Source: an uncultured Desulfobacca sp. (lineage in GTDB: Bacteria; Desulfobacterota; Desulfobaccia; Desulfobaccales; Desulfobaccaceae). From it: a stretch of 8,575 nt of DNA. A model generated the notes under the pieces. It was given only the letters and a program-made list of their open reading frames with translations, was not told the DNA's origin and searched no databases. The stretch spans positions 1 through 8,575 of the forward strand of contig CALGOE010000185.1 in NCBI GenBank assembly GCA_937958145.1. Direction: 5' to 3'. The position numbers were made by a program, and so were the translations under genes. This document shows positions 1 through 6,475 of this stretch, in pieces (the stretch's first letter is position 1; each line of letters opens with the position of its first letter).

Positions 1-429
1 ATCAAAGAGCGCATGCGCCAGGAAAACGCTCTCTACGGTGGGGAGATGTCCGGCCACCATTATTTTCGGGATTTTGCTTTTTGTGACAGCGGTATGATTC
101 CCTGGCTCCTGGTGGTGGAGATCATTTGTCGCTCCGGCCGGCCTTTATCCGCCCTGGTGGCTGAACGTCAAGCCCGCTATCCGGTGAGCGGTGAAATCAA
201 TCGAGCCGTCCCAGATCCCCCAGCCGCTTTGGCCCGGGTGGAAGCTTTTTACCTGGCTCAAGCCCTCGCCGTGGATCGTACCGACGGCCTGAGTCTGGAA
301 TTCCAGCGCTGGCGTTTCAACCTTCGCCCCTCCAATACCGAGCCGGTGCTGCGTTTAAATGTGGAGACCCGGGCCGACCACGCTCTGCTGGCAGTAAAAG
401 TAGAGGAAATCCTCTCCCTTCTGTTTTAG
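1..429 (+). CDS. manB: Phosphomannomutase (ManB/CpsG type), C-terminal part, 5' end outside window
   Basis: The frame is open from base 1 and ends at TAG 427-429, giving 142 visible residues of a family that is about 450 residues long. The enzyme interconverts mannose-6-phosphate and mannose-1-phosphate in the cytoplasm, feeding GDP-mannose for polysaccharides. The sugar-binding loop of domain 3 is visible as GEMSGHHYF (residues 14-22). Domain 4 carries the phosphate-binding loop RPSNTEP (109-115) followed by VLRLNVE. The stretches FRDFAFCDSGMIPWLL and ALAVDRTDG are also characteristic of the CpsG/ManB branch, which is why I prefer this to the broader phosphoglucomutase (AlgC) label; dual specificity cannot be excluded. 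It converges with rfbD, 55 bp between stop codons, and I see no clear terminator hairpin there. Its place beside the dTDP-rhamnose genes suits a surface-polysaccharide precursor locus. Confidence 0.9.
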   Translation: MKERMRQENALYGGEMSGHHYFRDFAFCDSGMIPWLLVVEIICRSGRPLSALVAERQARYPVSGEINRAVPDPPAALARVEAFYLAQALAVDRTDGLSLEFQRWRFNLRPSNTEPVLRLNVETRADHALLAVKVEEILSLLF

Positions 430-484
430 ATCGCCGGAGCTGATTACCGGAAACTTTGCTGGAATGCCGCTGAATTCAGGCTCA

Positions 485-1372
485 TCAGCCGAGGTCTTGG
501 CTCACCTCTTGCCAGAGAGCTTCCCGAAAAAGGCTCACAAACTCAATGAGATCGTCCCGCCAAGGACGCATGCGATCCAGGCCGGCGATCTGGAGGCGGT
601 AATTCTCCAGGATGGAATTCTGGGGCCGACGGGCCGGGGTCCGATACTCCGCAGAACTACATGGGGTTACCAGGACGTCAAGGCCCAGGAGTTGAAAAAA
701 AGTTCGGGCCAGCTCAAACCAGGTCGTATACCCCGACGCCGAAGCATGGTAGATCCCTCGCCCCCCCGCCGCAATGATGACCGCCAGTTGTTGGGCCAGC
801 CGGTAGGACCAGGTTGGGGAGCCGAACTGGTCGTTGACGACGCGGATCTGGGGCAGTGGTTTGGTGAGCGCCAAACGCAGCATGGTTTTCAGAAAATTTT
901 GCCCCCAACGGCCATAAAGCCAGGACGTGCGAACAATAATATAATCCCTGGTCAGCTCTCGGATGGCCAATTCAGCCGCCAGCTTGGTCTGGCCATAATA
1001 GGACAGCGGGCCCACCGCATCGTCCTCCCTATACGGCTGCGGAACCGGCCTGCTGCCGTCAAAGACATAATCCGTGGAGATGTGCACCAGCAGGCCGCCG
1101 TGCTTGGCCAGGCTGGCCGCCAGATGGCGCACGCCGGCAACATTGACCCGATAGGCCAACTCCCGTTCCTGTTCACAGGCATCGACCTTCGTAAAAGCAG
1201 CACAGTTCAAGACCACCTGCGGCCGGTGGTGCCGCACCATGGCCGCCACCTGCTGCTCATCCGTAATATCCAGCTCGTCAAGGTCCAACGCCACCAGATC
1301 ATAGTTCTGTTGGAAAACCTCCTGGCAATCACTCCCCAACAGTCCATTCTTGCCGATGAGCATGATTCTCAT
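485..1372 (-). CDS. rfbD: dTDP-4-dehydrorhamnose reductase
   Basis: This enzyme catalyses the last step of dTDP-L-rhamnose synthesis, the NAD(P)H-dependent reduction of dTDP-4-keto-L-rhamnose, in the cytoplasm. The 295-residue protein has the usual family length. It is an extended short-chain dehydrogenase: the nucleotide-binding GKNGLLG lies at residues 7-13, STDYVFDG at 99-106, and the catalytic Tyr126-x3-Lys130 in SYYGQTK. The substrate-side motifs NDQFGSPTW (180-188) and RPQNS (249-253) are as expected for RfbD/RmlD. The start is fixed by the Rossmann strand beginning at residue 2; the ribosome binding site is weak (GGA about 10 nt upstream). It is the most distal of the three rfb genes, separated from rfbC by 237 bp containing an inverted-repeat element. 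Its level may therefore depend on read-through or on an unseen promoter. Confidence 0.96.
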   Translation of the reverse strand: MRIMLIGKNGLLGSDCQEVFQQNYDLVALDLDELDITDEQQVAAMVRHHRPQVVLNCAAFTKVDACEQERELAYRVNVAGVRHLAASLAKHGGLLVHISTDYVFDGSRPVPQPYREDDAVGPLSYYGQTKLAAELAIRELTRDYIIVRTSWLYGRWGQNFLKTMLRLALTKPLPQIRVVNDQFGSPTWSYRLAQQLAVIIAAGGRGIYHASASGYTTWFELARTFFQLLGLDVLVTPCSSAEYRTPARRPQNSILENYRLQIAGLDRMRPWRDDLIEFVSLFREALWQEVSQDLG

Positions 1373-1478
1373 GGTGGCAGTCCATTTCCATCAGCCGGGC
1401 CCCGAGGCGGCCACACCCGGCCACAGGGCCAGCCAGATGGCCGAATATGGCAACATCCTTCAGCCATCGGCGCCTCAC

Positions 1479-1612
1479 TAGTTTTCATCCGGAAAGGCCT
1501 CAAAATGTGGTGAGGCCCTGTAGGGGCGGGTCTCAGACCCGCCACTACAATGAAAATTTTCTCGCCCACTTTTAATTACCATGGTCAAGATAATGTTTCC
1601 GGATAGACACTA
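1479..1612. mobile_element. MITE-like non-coding element with terminal inverted repeats, between rfbC and rfbD
   Basis: The left end TAGTTTTCATCCGGAAA (1479-1495) and the right end, read on the other strand, TAGTGTCTATCCGGAAA (1612-1596), match at 14 of 17 positions, with a perfect 9-bp core (ATCCGGAAA). Between them lie a 7-bp stem (GGCCTCA 1496-1502 with TGAGGCC 1511-1517), a 31-bp palindrome (1519-1549) and the 10-bp palindrome GAAAATTTTC (1552-1561). There is no reading frame of note. ACTA occurs at 1477-1480, 1609-1612 and 1613-1616, so the exact ends and target duplication are ambiguous. The outer three bases of the right end (1610-1612) are the TAG stop of rfbC. Small size, terminal repeats and no coding capacity fit a miniature inverted-repeat element, but with one copy visible, mobility is an inference. 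Confidence 0.5.
1519..1549. repeat. 31-bp near-perfect palindrome (REP-like)
   Basis: The arms TGTAGGGGCGGGTCT and AGACCCGCCACTACA flank a single central C at 1534, and 14 of 15 positions pair. Sequences of the form GTAGGGGCGGGT...ACCCGCCCCTAC recur in many bacterial genomes as dispersed palindromic repeats; that resemblance is from memory, not a search. In the rfb transcript it would form a very stable hairpin between rfbC and rfbD, able to act as a 3'-end stabiliser or a partial terminator, although no U-tract follows in either direction. Confidence 0.65.
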
Positions 1613-2170
1613 ACTAAAGGTCATAACTGGCAATAACTCCCTGGAAATGTCTTTCAAAGCCGGCAGGGCTGCGTCTTTTTCCGAGAGAATGGCGCTGGTC
1701 AAAGGCCAGGGTATACCCAAATCTGGGTCATTCCACAGAACGCCGTACTCATCGCCGGGCAGATAGAAATCCGTCACTTTGTAGAGAACCATCGCCGTCT
1801 CACTGAGCACGGCAAAACCGTGAGCGTAACCCGGCGGCACATAAAGTTGGCGATGATCCGCCGCCGCGAGGGTGGTCTGGGTCCACTTGCCAAACGTCGG
1901 CGAATCCCAACGGATATCCACGACAACATCCATAATCTCGCCCTGCAGGACCGTGACCAGTTTACCCTGAGGCTGCCGCAGTTGATAATGCAGGCCGCGC
2001 ACGACCCCTTGCCGGGAAAATGACAGATTATCCTGGACGAACGGCCCGGCAATGCCGTGGGCGGCATAGCGCTGGACCTGATAGGTTTCGAGGAAATAGC
2101 CGCGCCGGTCAGGAAATAAGCGTGGTTCGATCAGGAGAACCTCCGGCAGCGCCGTCGGCAGGACTTTCAT
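1610..2170 (-). CDS. rfbC: dTDP-4-dehydrorhamnose 3,5-epimerase
   Basis: This cytoplasmic cupin-fold enzyme epimerises C3 and C5 of dTDP-4-keto-6-deoxyglucose before RfbD reduces it. The protein is 186 residues, the normal size. Family signatures run in order: DRRGYFLETY (21-30), VVRGLHYQ with the catalytic His61, the cupin strand VVVDIRWDSPTFGKW (82-96), VPPGYAHGF (111-119), Tyr130 in LYKVTDFY (the region of the catalytic Tyr), and LSEKD with Asp166 as likely partner of the His. The start ATG is preceded by GGGGAG about 10 nt upstream. It lies 155 bp downstream of rfbB, which is long for an operon; I found no convincing promoter there. Its TAG stop coincides with the end of the adjacent inverted-repeat element. 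Confidence 0.96.
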   Translation of the reverse strand: MKVLPTALPEVLLIEPRLFPDRRGYFLETYQVQRYAAHGIAGPFVQDNLSFSRQGVVRGLHYQLRQPQGKLVTVLQGEIMDVVVDIRWDSPTFGKWTQTTLAAADHRQLYVPPGYAHGFAVLSETAMVLYKVTDFYLPGDEYGVLWNDPDLGIPWPLTSAILSEKDAALPALKDISRELLPVMTFS

Positions 2171-2325
2171 AGATTCATATCTCCCCTAGTACCATGCTCT
2201 CACCTGTTGCTAAACCTCTTCTGCCATCCCAAACCAAGCCGCTGCTCTCTGTCTTGCTGAAGGATAAATTTCTTCGCCGCATGCAGAATAAACTTAGCGC
2301 CGCCCGCAGGGTTTGGCCACAGCCT

Positions 2326-3396
2326 CTAAGAACCGAAACCGTAGTGAGTCTGCAACCATTGTCGATAAGCACCGCTGGTAACCGCCTCCACCCACTGGGG
2401 ATGGTCGACATACCAACGCACCGTTTTGGCCAAGCCGCTGGCAAAGGATTCCTTGGGGGTCCAACCCAACTCCCGTTCGATCTTGCTGATATTCATGGCA
2501 TAGCGACGATCATGCCCCGGGCGGTCGGGCACAAAGCTAATCAGACCGCTGTGGGGGGCAGAGGCCGCAGTGGGAAAAAGCTCATCCAGGAGACGGCAGA
2601 TATGGTTCACTACTTCCAGATTTGTCAGCTCACAGCGGCCGCCGATATTATAGGATGCACCCACGGTGCCCTTTGCCAATACCAGCCCCAGGGCCTCACA
2701 GTGATCGGTCACATACAGCCAGTCCCGGATATTCTGCCCGTCGCCATAAACGGGCAATTTTTTCCCCTGCAAACCGTTTAAAATCATTAAGGGAATGAAC
2801 TTTTCGGGAAATTGCAACGGCCCATAGTTATTGGAACAATTGGTGATCAAAATGGGCAGGCCGTAAGTCTCGTGGTAGGCCCGCACCAAATGATCCGCCG
2901 CCGCCTTGGACGCCGCGTAAGGGCTGTTGGGAGCGTAGGGGGTAGTCTCGGTAAAAGCCGGATCTTCGGGCCCCAAGGAGCCATAGACTTCATCGGTGGA
3001 AATGTGCAGAAAACGAAAAGCTGCCCTTTTGGCCGGCTCCAGACCGGCCCAATACCCTCTTACCGCCTCCAACAGGCGGAACGTCCCCACCACATTCGTT
3101 TCAATAAAGGTCTCGGGACGGTGGATGGATCGATCCACATGCGATTCAGCGGCAAAGTGAATGACGGCATCGGGTTGGTAGTCGGCCAAGAGACGGGCCA
3201 CCAACTCCCGATCGCCAATATCACCCTGCTGAAAGATATGGTCGGGGTCATGGCGCAGTTCAGCCAGATTGTTGAGGTTGCCGGCATAGGTGAGTTTGTC
3301 CAGATTGATAATGCGGGCCGCTTGTGCCTGCCGCTGCTGCAAGACGAAATTGGAGCCAATAAAGCCGGCGCCGCCTGTAACCAGCCATGTTGCCAT
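2326..3396 (-). CDS. rfbB: dTDP-glucose 4,6-dehydratase
   Basis: The enzyme converts dTDP-glucose to dTDP-4-keto-6-deoxyglucose with tightly bound NAD+, step two of dTDP-rhamnose synthesis. From the chosen ATG the protein is 356 residues, the usual length. It begins directly with the Rossmann motif MATWLVTGGAGFIGSN (GxxGxxG at 8-14). The catalytic Thr134-Asp135-Glu136 is in HISTDEVYG and Tyr160-x3-Lys164 in YAASK. Substrate-binding stretches NNYGPLQFPEKFIP (189-202) and DRPGHDRRYA (291-300) are intact. The frame stays open for 40 codons upstream to 3516, but that extension runs into the predicted -10 and -35 boxes, so it cannot be translated from that promoter. AAGGA lies about 10 nt before the chosen ATG. 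rfbA is not adjacent in this window. Confidence 0.96.
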   Translation of the reverse strand: MATWLVTGGAGFIGSNFVLQQRQAQAARIINLDKLTYAGNLNNLAELRHDPDHIFQQGDIGDRELVARLLADYQPDAVIHFAAESHVDRSIHRPETFIETNVVGTFRLLEAVRGYWAGLEPAKRAAFRFLHISTDEVYGSLGPEDPAFTETTPYAPNSPYAASKAAADHLVRAYHETYGLPILITNCSNNYGPLQFPEKFIPLMILNGLQGKKLPVYGDGQNIRDWLYVTDHCEALGLVLAKGTVGASYNIGGRCELTNLEVVNHICRLLDELFPTAASAPHSGLISFVPDRPGHDRRYAMNISKIERELGWTPKESFASGLAKTVRWYVDHPQWVEAVTSGAYRQWLQTHYGFGS

Positions 3397-3441
3397 GAGG
3401 CCGCTATCCTTATCTCTGGGAGGATGTCGCTTGCATTTCAT

Positions 3442-3480
3442 GAGGGTTCCTGCTGCTTCCCGGGGCTTTAGGAAACCCTC
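3442..3480 (-). promoter_or_regulatory. 5'-end stem-loop in the rfbB leader
   Basis: On the minus strand GAGGGTTTCC pairs with GGAACCCTC, a 9-bp stem with one bulged base and a 20-nt loop. With transcription predicted to start near 3481, this hairpin would lie at the very 5' end of the rfb mRNA, where such structures commonly slow decay. No U-tract follows, so I do not call it an attenuator. Confidence 0.4.
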
Positions 3481-3487
3481 CTTGTCT

Positions 3488-3516
3488 ATCCTACCTGACT
3501 CCGGCTGATTTCTCAA
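3488..3516 (-). promoter_or_regulatory. Sigma70-type promoter for the rfbBCD genes
   Basis: Read on the minus strand, the -35 box is TTGAGA (3516-3511, 5 of 6 to consensus) and the -10 box is TAGGAT (3493-3488, 4 of 6), with an ideal 17-bp spacer. The expected start near 3481 gives a leader of about 85 nt before the rfbB ATG at 3396. Confidence 0.6.
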
Positions 3517-3648
3517 GGGGCATTGGGTTACAAGCTTTTGTCATTGGGTCCGAGGAGCTCAAAGCAAACGGCAATTAGGGCCCCAGAGGGTTACAAGGCA
3601 ACCCTGGCCCGACACACAACGTGGGCTTGGCCTAAGAGCCCCCTCTCT

Positions 3649-3666
3649 GCCCTTCTCAATCAGGGC
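3649..3666. terminator. Weak hairpin downstream of the SAF-domain gene
   Basis: GCCCT (3649-3653) pairs with AGGGC (3662-3666) around an 8-nt loop, extended to 6 bp by the flanking T and A. It begins about 10 bp beyond the TAA of the minus-strand gene at 3677. There is no clear T-run after it on the minus strand, so it is at best a weak terminator. Confidence 0.25.
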
Positions 3667-3676
3667 AAAACCTCCC

Positions 3677-4126
3677 TTAAAGGATGTTTTTCCCGGCCAG
3701 ACCTGTCATGAATCTCTGCTTTAGGTAGCACAGATCGGCATACCACGTAACAACGTAATCACCAAGGGCAGAGACAACCGGCAGCCTGATTTTTTGCGCT
3801 TTTTGCTCTCCTGGAACAAGCCTGGGCATAAGGATGGGCTCACCCGGCATGAGAGTAAATTTGGTCAGACGCCCCAGCACCTCGTGGATTGAGCGGGCCG
3901 ATTTGGGGGGAACAGATGCCGCCGGCAACATGATTACCCGCACGGTTTCCGGACTCAGGACCGTTCCCGCCGGAATTTGACACGCCGCCACGACGGTGGG
4001 GACCTCGGCCACCGAGCCGGAGGGACTTGCCACAAAATCCTGAACAAACCAACCCACCGCCAGACCCAGGAGCACTGCTGTGATCATCGCGTAGCGGAAA
4101 AGAGGGGAACTCGTTTCTAACCTCAT
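3677..4126 (-). CDS. Membrane-anchored SAF-domain protein, resembling the N-terminal half of CpaB (possibly truncated)
   Basis: From the ATG at 4126 the protein is 149 residues. A short N-terminus is followed by one hydrophobic segment (about 11-28, FRYAMITAVLLGLAVGWF), so it should be anchored in the inner membrane with the rest outside the cytoplasm. Residues 43-107 look like a SAF domain: VPTVVAACQIPAGTVLS, then the LP..SVPP and GRLTKFTLMPGEPIL elements. This is the arrangement at the start of CpaB/RcpC, a Flp (Tad) pilus assembly protein. CpaB proteins are normally well over 200 residues and continue with a second conserved region that is absent here; the last ~40 residues (Tyr/Leu/Lys/Gly-rich) look unrelated. 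No other tad/cpa gene is present. It is either a stand-alone SAF protein or a decayed cpaB. An upstream TTG at 4210 is in frame but adds only a basic tail, so I prefer the ATG. The SD is weak. Confidence 0.6.
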   Translation of the reverse strand: MRLETSSPLFRYAMITAVLLGLAVGWFVQDFVASPSGSVAEVPTVVAACQIPAGTVLSPETVRVIMLPAASVPPKSARSIHEVLGRLTKFTLMPGEPILMPRLVPGEQKAQKIRLPVVSALGDYVVTWYADLCYLKQRFMTGLAGKNIL

Positions 4127-4505
4127 GGTTTTACCACCACACTTTCGTAAACTTCTCTCTCTCGCAGACCCAACCCGCTTTTCGGGATCTTTTCTTCCTA
4201 TCCCTTTCAATCTTCATGCCAGAGCCAACCGTACCCGTTCAATGGGCATCTTTTCATCACCCTGCTGTCGCCCGAAACTGGCGCAGACCACGGTAGCTTT
4301 AGTAAAAATTATTAGATTATTTAATAAGATAGACCTATCGACACTCTCCGCCTGTCATCTTGACGAACCGTCCGGCGGGATCAAGGCTCCGGTGGCAGGG
4401 GGTATAGGAAGCTGTTCAGTTCGGGATTCCTGGTGGTTTCGCCCGGTAGGAAAGGCCAGGATGTACTCCCCGGCTGTTTCAATCTCTGAACAGGATGTTC
4501 AGGAT
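4127..4505. other. Gene-free region with AT-rich palindromic island
   Basis: I find no convincing coding frame here. A strikingly AT-rich island (about 4298-4332) stands out from GC-rich surroundings. It contains TTATTA-7-TAATAA (4309-4327) immediately followed by the palindrome GATAG-AC-CTATC (4328-4339). Further right is CTGAAC-5-GTTCAG (4486-4502). The island lies about 170-210 bp upstream of the SAF-gene ATG and could be part of its control region, but I could not identify a good -35/-10 pair on either strand. Confidence 0.4.
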
Positions 4506-4544
4506 GGCAAACAAAAACCCCTGGGCGGGGGCATCGCCCAGGGG
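4506..4544 (-). terminator. Intrinsic terminator of the pckA operon
   Basis: A perfect 10-bp stem, CCCCTGGGCG (4518-4527) with CGCCCAGGGG (4535-4544), encloses a 7-nt loop. On the minus strand it is followed directly by TTTTTGTTTG (4517-4508). This is the textbook Rho-independent arrangement, 43 bp beyond the stop of the small gene downstream of pckA. Confidence 0.9.
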
Positions 4545-4587
4545 CTGGATTAAAGGGGCCGATCCTCCGGAGCGGCGAATGAACTTA

Positions 4588-4851
4588 TCAGCCCACCCAA
4601 TCCGGGGAGCAGGCCTCTTGGAACCCCCGTTGCTTTTCTATCTCCCAAGCCTCTTCCAGAGAACAGATCCAACGACAACCTCCGGCCTTTTCCCGGCCCA
4701 TATCAACCCGCCCGGTGGTCAGGCGCACGCCGTGGCAAACGGTCGGCACCTCCTTGACATCGATACTCTGTTCATAACGCCCACCCCACCAATGCGCCAG
4801 GGCCCGGGCCTGCTGTTCGGTCAAAGGGGTTTTACCGTCATTGGCAATCAT
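4588..4851 (-). CDS. Small conserved-looking protein of unknown function, co-transcribed with pckA
   Basis: This 87-residue protein is not one I recognise. The start ATG at 4851 is preceded on the minus strand by a very strong ribosome binding site, GGGAGAGGAGA, about 9 nt away. The gene begins 19 bp after the pckA stop and ends 43 bp before a strong intrinsic terminator, so a two-gene pckA operon is likely. The frame stays open upstream through pckA, but that is a shadow reading. The protein is soluble with no signal peptide or membrane segment. It has a helix-like start (PLTEQQARALAHWWGGRY) and a late acidic helix (SLEEAWEIEKQRGF). Cys39-His40, Cys59, Cys63 (Cys-x3-Cys) and Cys81 could bind a metal, and there are five Trp residues. 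A role linked to PEP carboxykinase or gluconeogenesis is inferred from context only. Confidence 0.75.
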   Translation of the reverse strand: MIANDGKTPLTEQQARALAHWWGGRYEQSIDVKEVPTVCHGVRLTTGRVDMGREKAGGCRWICSLEEAWEIEKQRGFQEACSPDWVG

Positions 4852-4870
4852 CAGTTTTGTTCTCCTCTCC

Positions 4871-6475
4871 CTACAATTCCCGCGGACCAGCAGCCAGAAC
4901 CGCCTCTGACACCGAGTCGGCAAATGCCCGGAAGTTTTCCCGGAACATGGCGGCCAATTTCCGGGCCTGGTGATCATAGGCCGCTTGGTCGGACCAGGTC
5001 TGGCGCGGGTCCAACAACGCCGTTGGCACCTCCGGGCAGGCAGTGGGGACATGCAAGCCGAAAAACGGCTCCGTTACCACGGGCACCCCCTTTAAGGCTC
5101 CCCCTAAAGCAGCGTGGACAATGGCCCGGGTATGGGCAATGTTGATCCGCTGACCGACGCCGTAGGGTCCACCCGTCCAGCCGGTATTGATCAGCCAGAC
5201 GTTGACCTCGTGCCGGGCAATTTTATCCTGCAGTAACTGGGCATAGATCCGGGGCGGCAGCGCCATGAAAGGCGCTCCGAAGCAGGTGCTGAAGGTCACC
5301 GTGGGTTCAACGATACCTTTTTCAGTGCCCGCAACCTTGGCGGTGTAACCCGACAGGAAGTGATAGACCGCCTGCTCCGGGGTCAGTTTGGCCACCGGCG
5401 GCAGGACGCCGAAGGCATCGCAGGTCAGGAAGATGATATTCTCAGGATGACCGCACAACCCTTCTCGGCTGGCATTGGCAATATGGCTGATGGGATACGA
5501 AGCCCGGGTGTTTTCAGTCAGGGAATCATCATTCAAGTCAATGCGCCCCGTCCTGGTGTCGAACCCGACGTTTTCCAGAATCGTGCCAAACCGTCGGGTG
5601 GTCTGGTAGATATCAGGTTCCGCCTTCGGATCCAGACGGATGACCTTGGCATAACAGCCGCCTTCAATATTAAAAATACCCTGCTCGCTCCACCCATGCT
5701 CATCATCGCCGATGAGGGTCCGGGCGGGATCGGCCGAGAGGGAGGTCTTGCCGGTCCCGGAAAGACCGAAAAAGATGGCGGTATCCCCCCGGGGTCCCAC
5801 ATTGGCGGCACAGTGCATGGACAGAACGTTTTTTTGCGGCAGGAGATAATTCATCACCGTGAAGATGGATTTTTTGATCTCGCCGGCATAATGGGTGCCG
5901 CAGACCAGGATGAGCTTCTGGCCGAAATGAATAACCACACAGACCACGGAACGGGTCCGGTCCACCTCGGGTTTGGCATGAAAGTTGGGAACATTGATGA
6001 CGGTAAATTCCGGCACATGGCGGGACAACTCGGCCGTCGTGGCCTGTTTGAACATATTGCGGGCAAAAAGGGCGTGCCAGGCGGTCTCGCTGACCACGCG
6101 GATGGGAACGCGATATTGGCGGTCAGCCCCGGCAAAACAATCCTGGACAAATAAATCCTTCCCCTCCAGGTAGGAAAGCAGGCGATGGTACAGGCCGGCG
6201 AACTGCTCCGGCGTCATGGCCTGGTTCACCGGCCCCCACCAAACCTTGTCCTCGCTGGAAGGTTCCCGGACGATGTATTTGTCGTTGGGGGCCCGGCCGG
6301 TGTGTTCACCGGTCCGCACCACCAGGGGTCCCAAATGGGCCAACCGGCCTTCCCGACGGCGGATGATTTCCTCATAGAGCAGCGGCGTCGAGAGATTCCA
6401 ATAAACAAAATTGACGTTATGAATGCCATGATGTTCCAACCCGTAGTGACTGGCGAAAAAATCCTGCACATCCAT
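4871..6475 (-). CDS. pckA: Phosphoenolpyruvate carboxykinase (ATP)
   Basis: It catalyses ATP-dependent decarboxylation of oxaloacetate to PEP, the first committed step of gluconeogenesis from C4 acids, in the cytoplasm. The 534 residues match the usual ~540. Visible features are HTGRAPNDKYIV (58-69) with the substrate-binding Arg61; GTHYAGEIKKSIF (193-205) with Tyr196 and Lys202 as likely Mn/oxaloacetate ligands; MHCAANVG (220-227) with metal-binding His221; the P-loop GLSGTGKT (237-244); kinase-2 LIGDDEHGW (254-262) with Asp258; Arg324 in ENTRASYP; and the nucleotide-site stretch INTGWTGGPYGVG (429-441). All catalytic residues I can align to the E. coli enzyme are present. The P-loop type marks the ATP rather than the GTP family. 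The ATG is preceded by AGGAGA at good spacing. It is divergent from pyk and followed by a small co-transcribed gene and a terminator. In an anaerobe it could also run toward oxaloacetate. Confidence 0.97.
   Translation of the reverse strand: MDVQDFFASHYGLEHHGIHNVNFVYWNLSTPLLYEEIIRRREGRLAHLGPLVVRTGEHTGRAPNDKYIVREPSSEDKVWWGPVNQAMTPEQFAGLYHRLLSYLEGKDLFVQDCFAGADRQYRVPIRVVSETAWHALFARNMFKQATTAELSRHVPEFTVINVPNFHAKPEVDRTRSVVCVVIHFGQKLILVCGTHYAGEIKKSIFTVMNYLLPQKNVLSMHCAANVGPRGDTAIFFGLSGTGKTSLSADPARTLIGDDEHGWSEQGIFNIEGGCYAKVIRLDPKAEPDIYQTTRRFGTILENVGFDTRTGRIDLNDDSLTENTRASYPISHIANASREGLCGHPENIIFLTCDAFGVLPPVAKLTPEQAVYHFLSGYTAKVAGTEKGIVEPTVTFSTCFGAPFMALPPRIYAQLLQDKIARHEVNVWLINTGWTGGPYGVGQRINIAHTRAIVHAALGGALKGVPVVTEPFFGLHVPTACPEVPTALLDPRQTWSDQAAYDHQARKLAAMFRENFRAFADSVSEAVLAAGPREL

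Noticed and set aside
430..484. Terminator between convergent manB and rfbD
   Set aside because: Only a 4-bp CCGG self-match is present, with no stable stem or T-run.
464..1513. Long + strand open frame of 349 codons opposite rfbD
   Set aside because: It is antisense to an unmistakable rfbD with full catalytic motifs. Its translation has no recognisable domain and it arises from GC-rich codon structure.
2175..2325. Possible small minus-strand gene or promoter in the rfbB-rfbC gap
   Set aside because: The only open frame is the tail of an rfbB shadow, with no family resemblance, and I saw no convincing -35/-10 pair.
4340..4480. Resemblance to dispersed repeats of the GTCATxCTGA type around 4352
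   Set aside because: The similarity is short and imperfect, with no inverted ends or second copy in the window.
4852..5052. Longer start for the small protein downstream of pckA
   Set aside because: That part lies inside the pckA coding region in another frame, while the ATG at 4851 has a very strong SD.
5360..6154. + strand open frame of 264 codons opposite pckA
   Set aside because: It is a shadow of pckA with no family similarity and a low-complexity Gly/Ile/Asp-rich translation.
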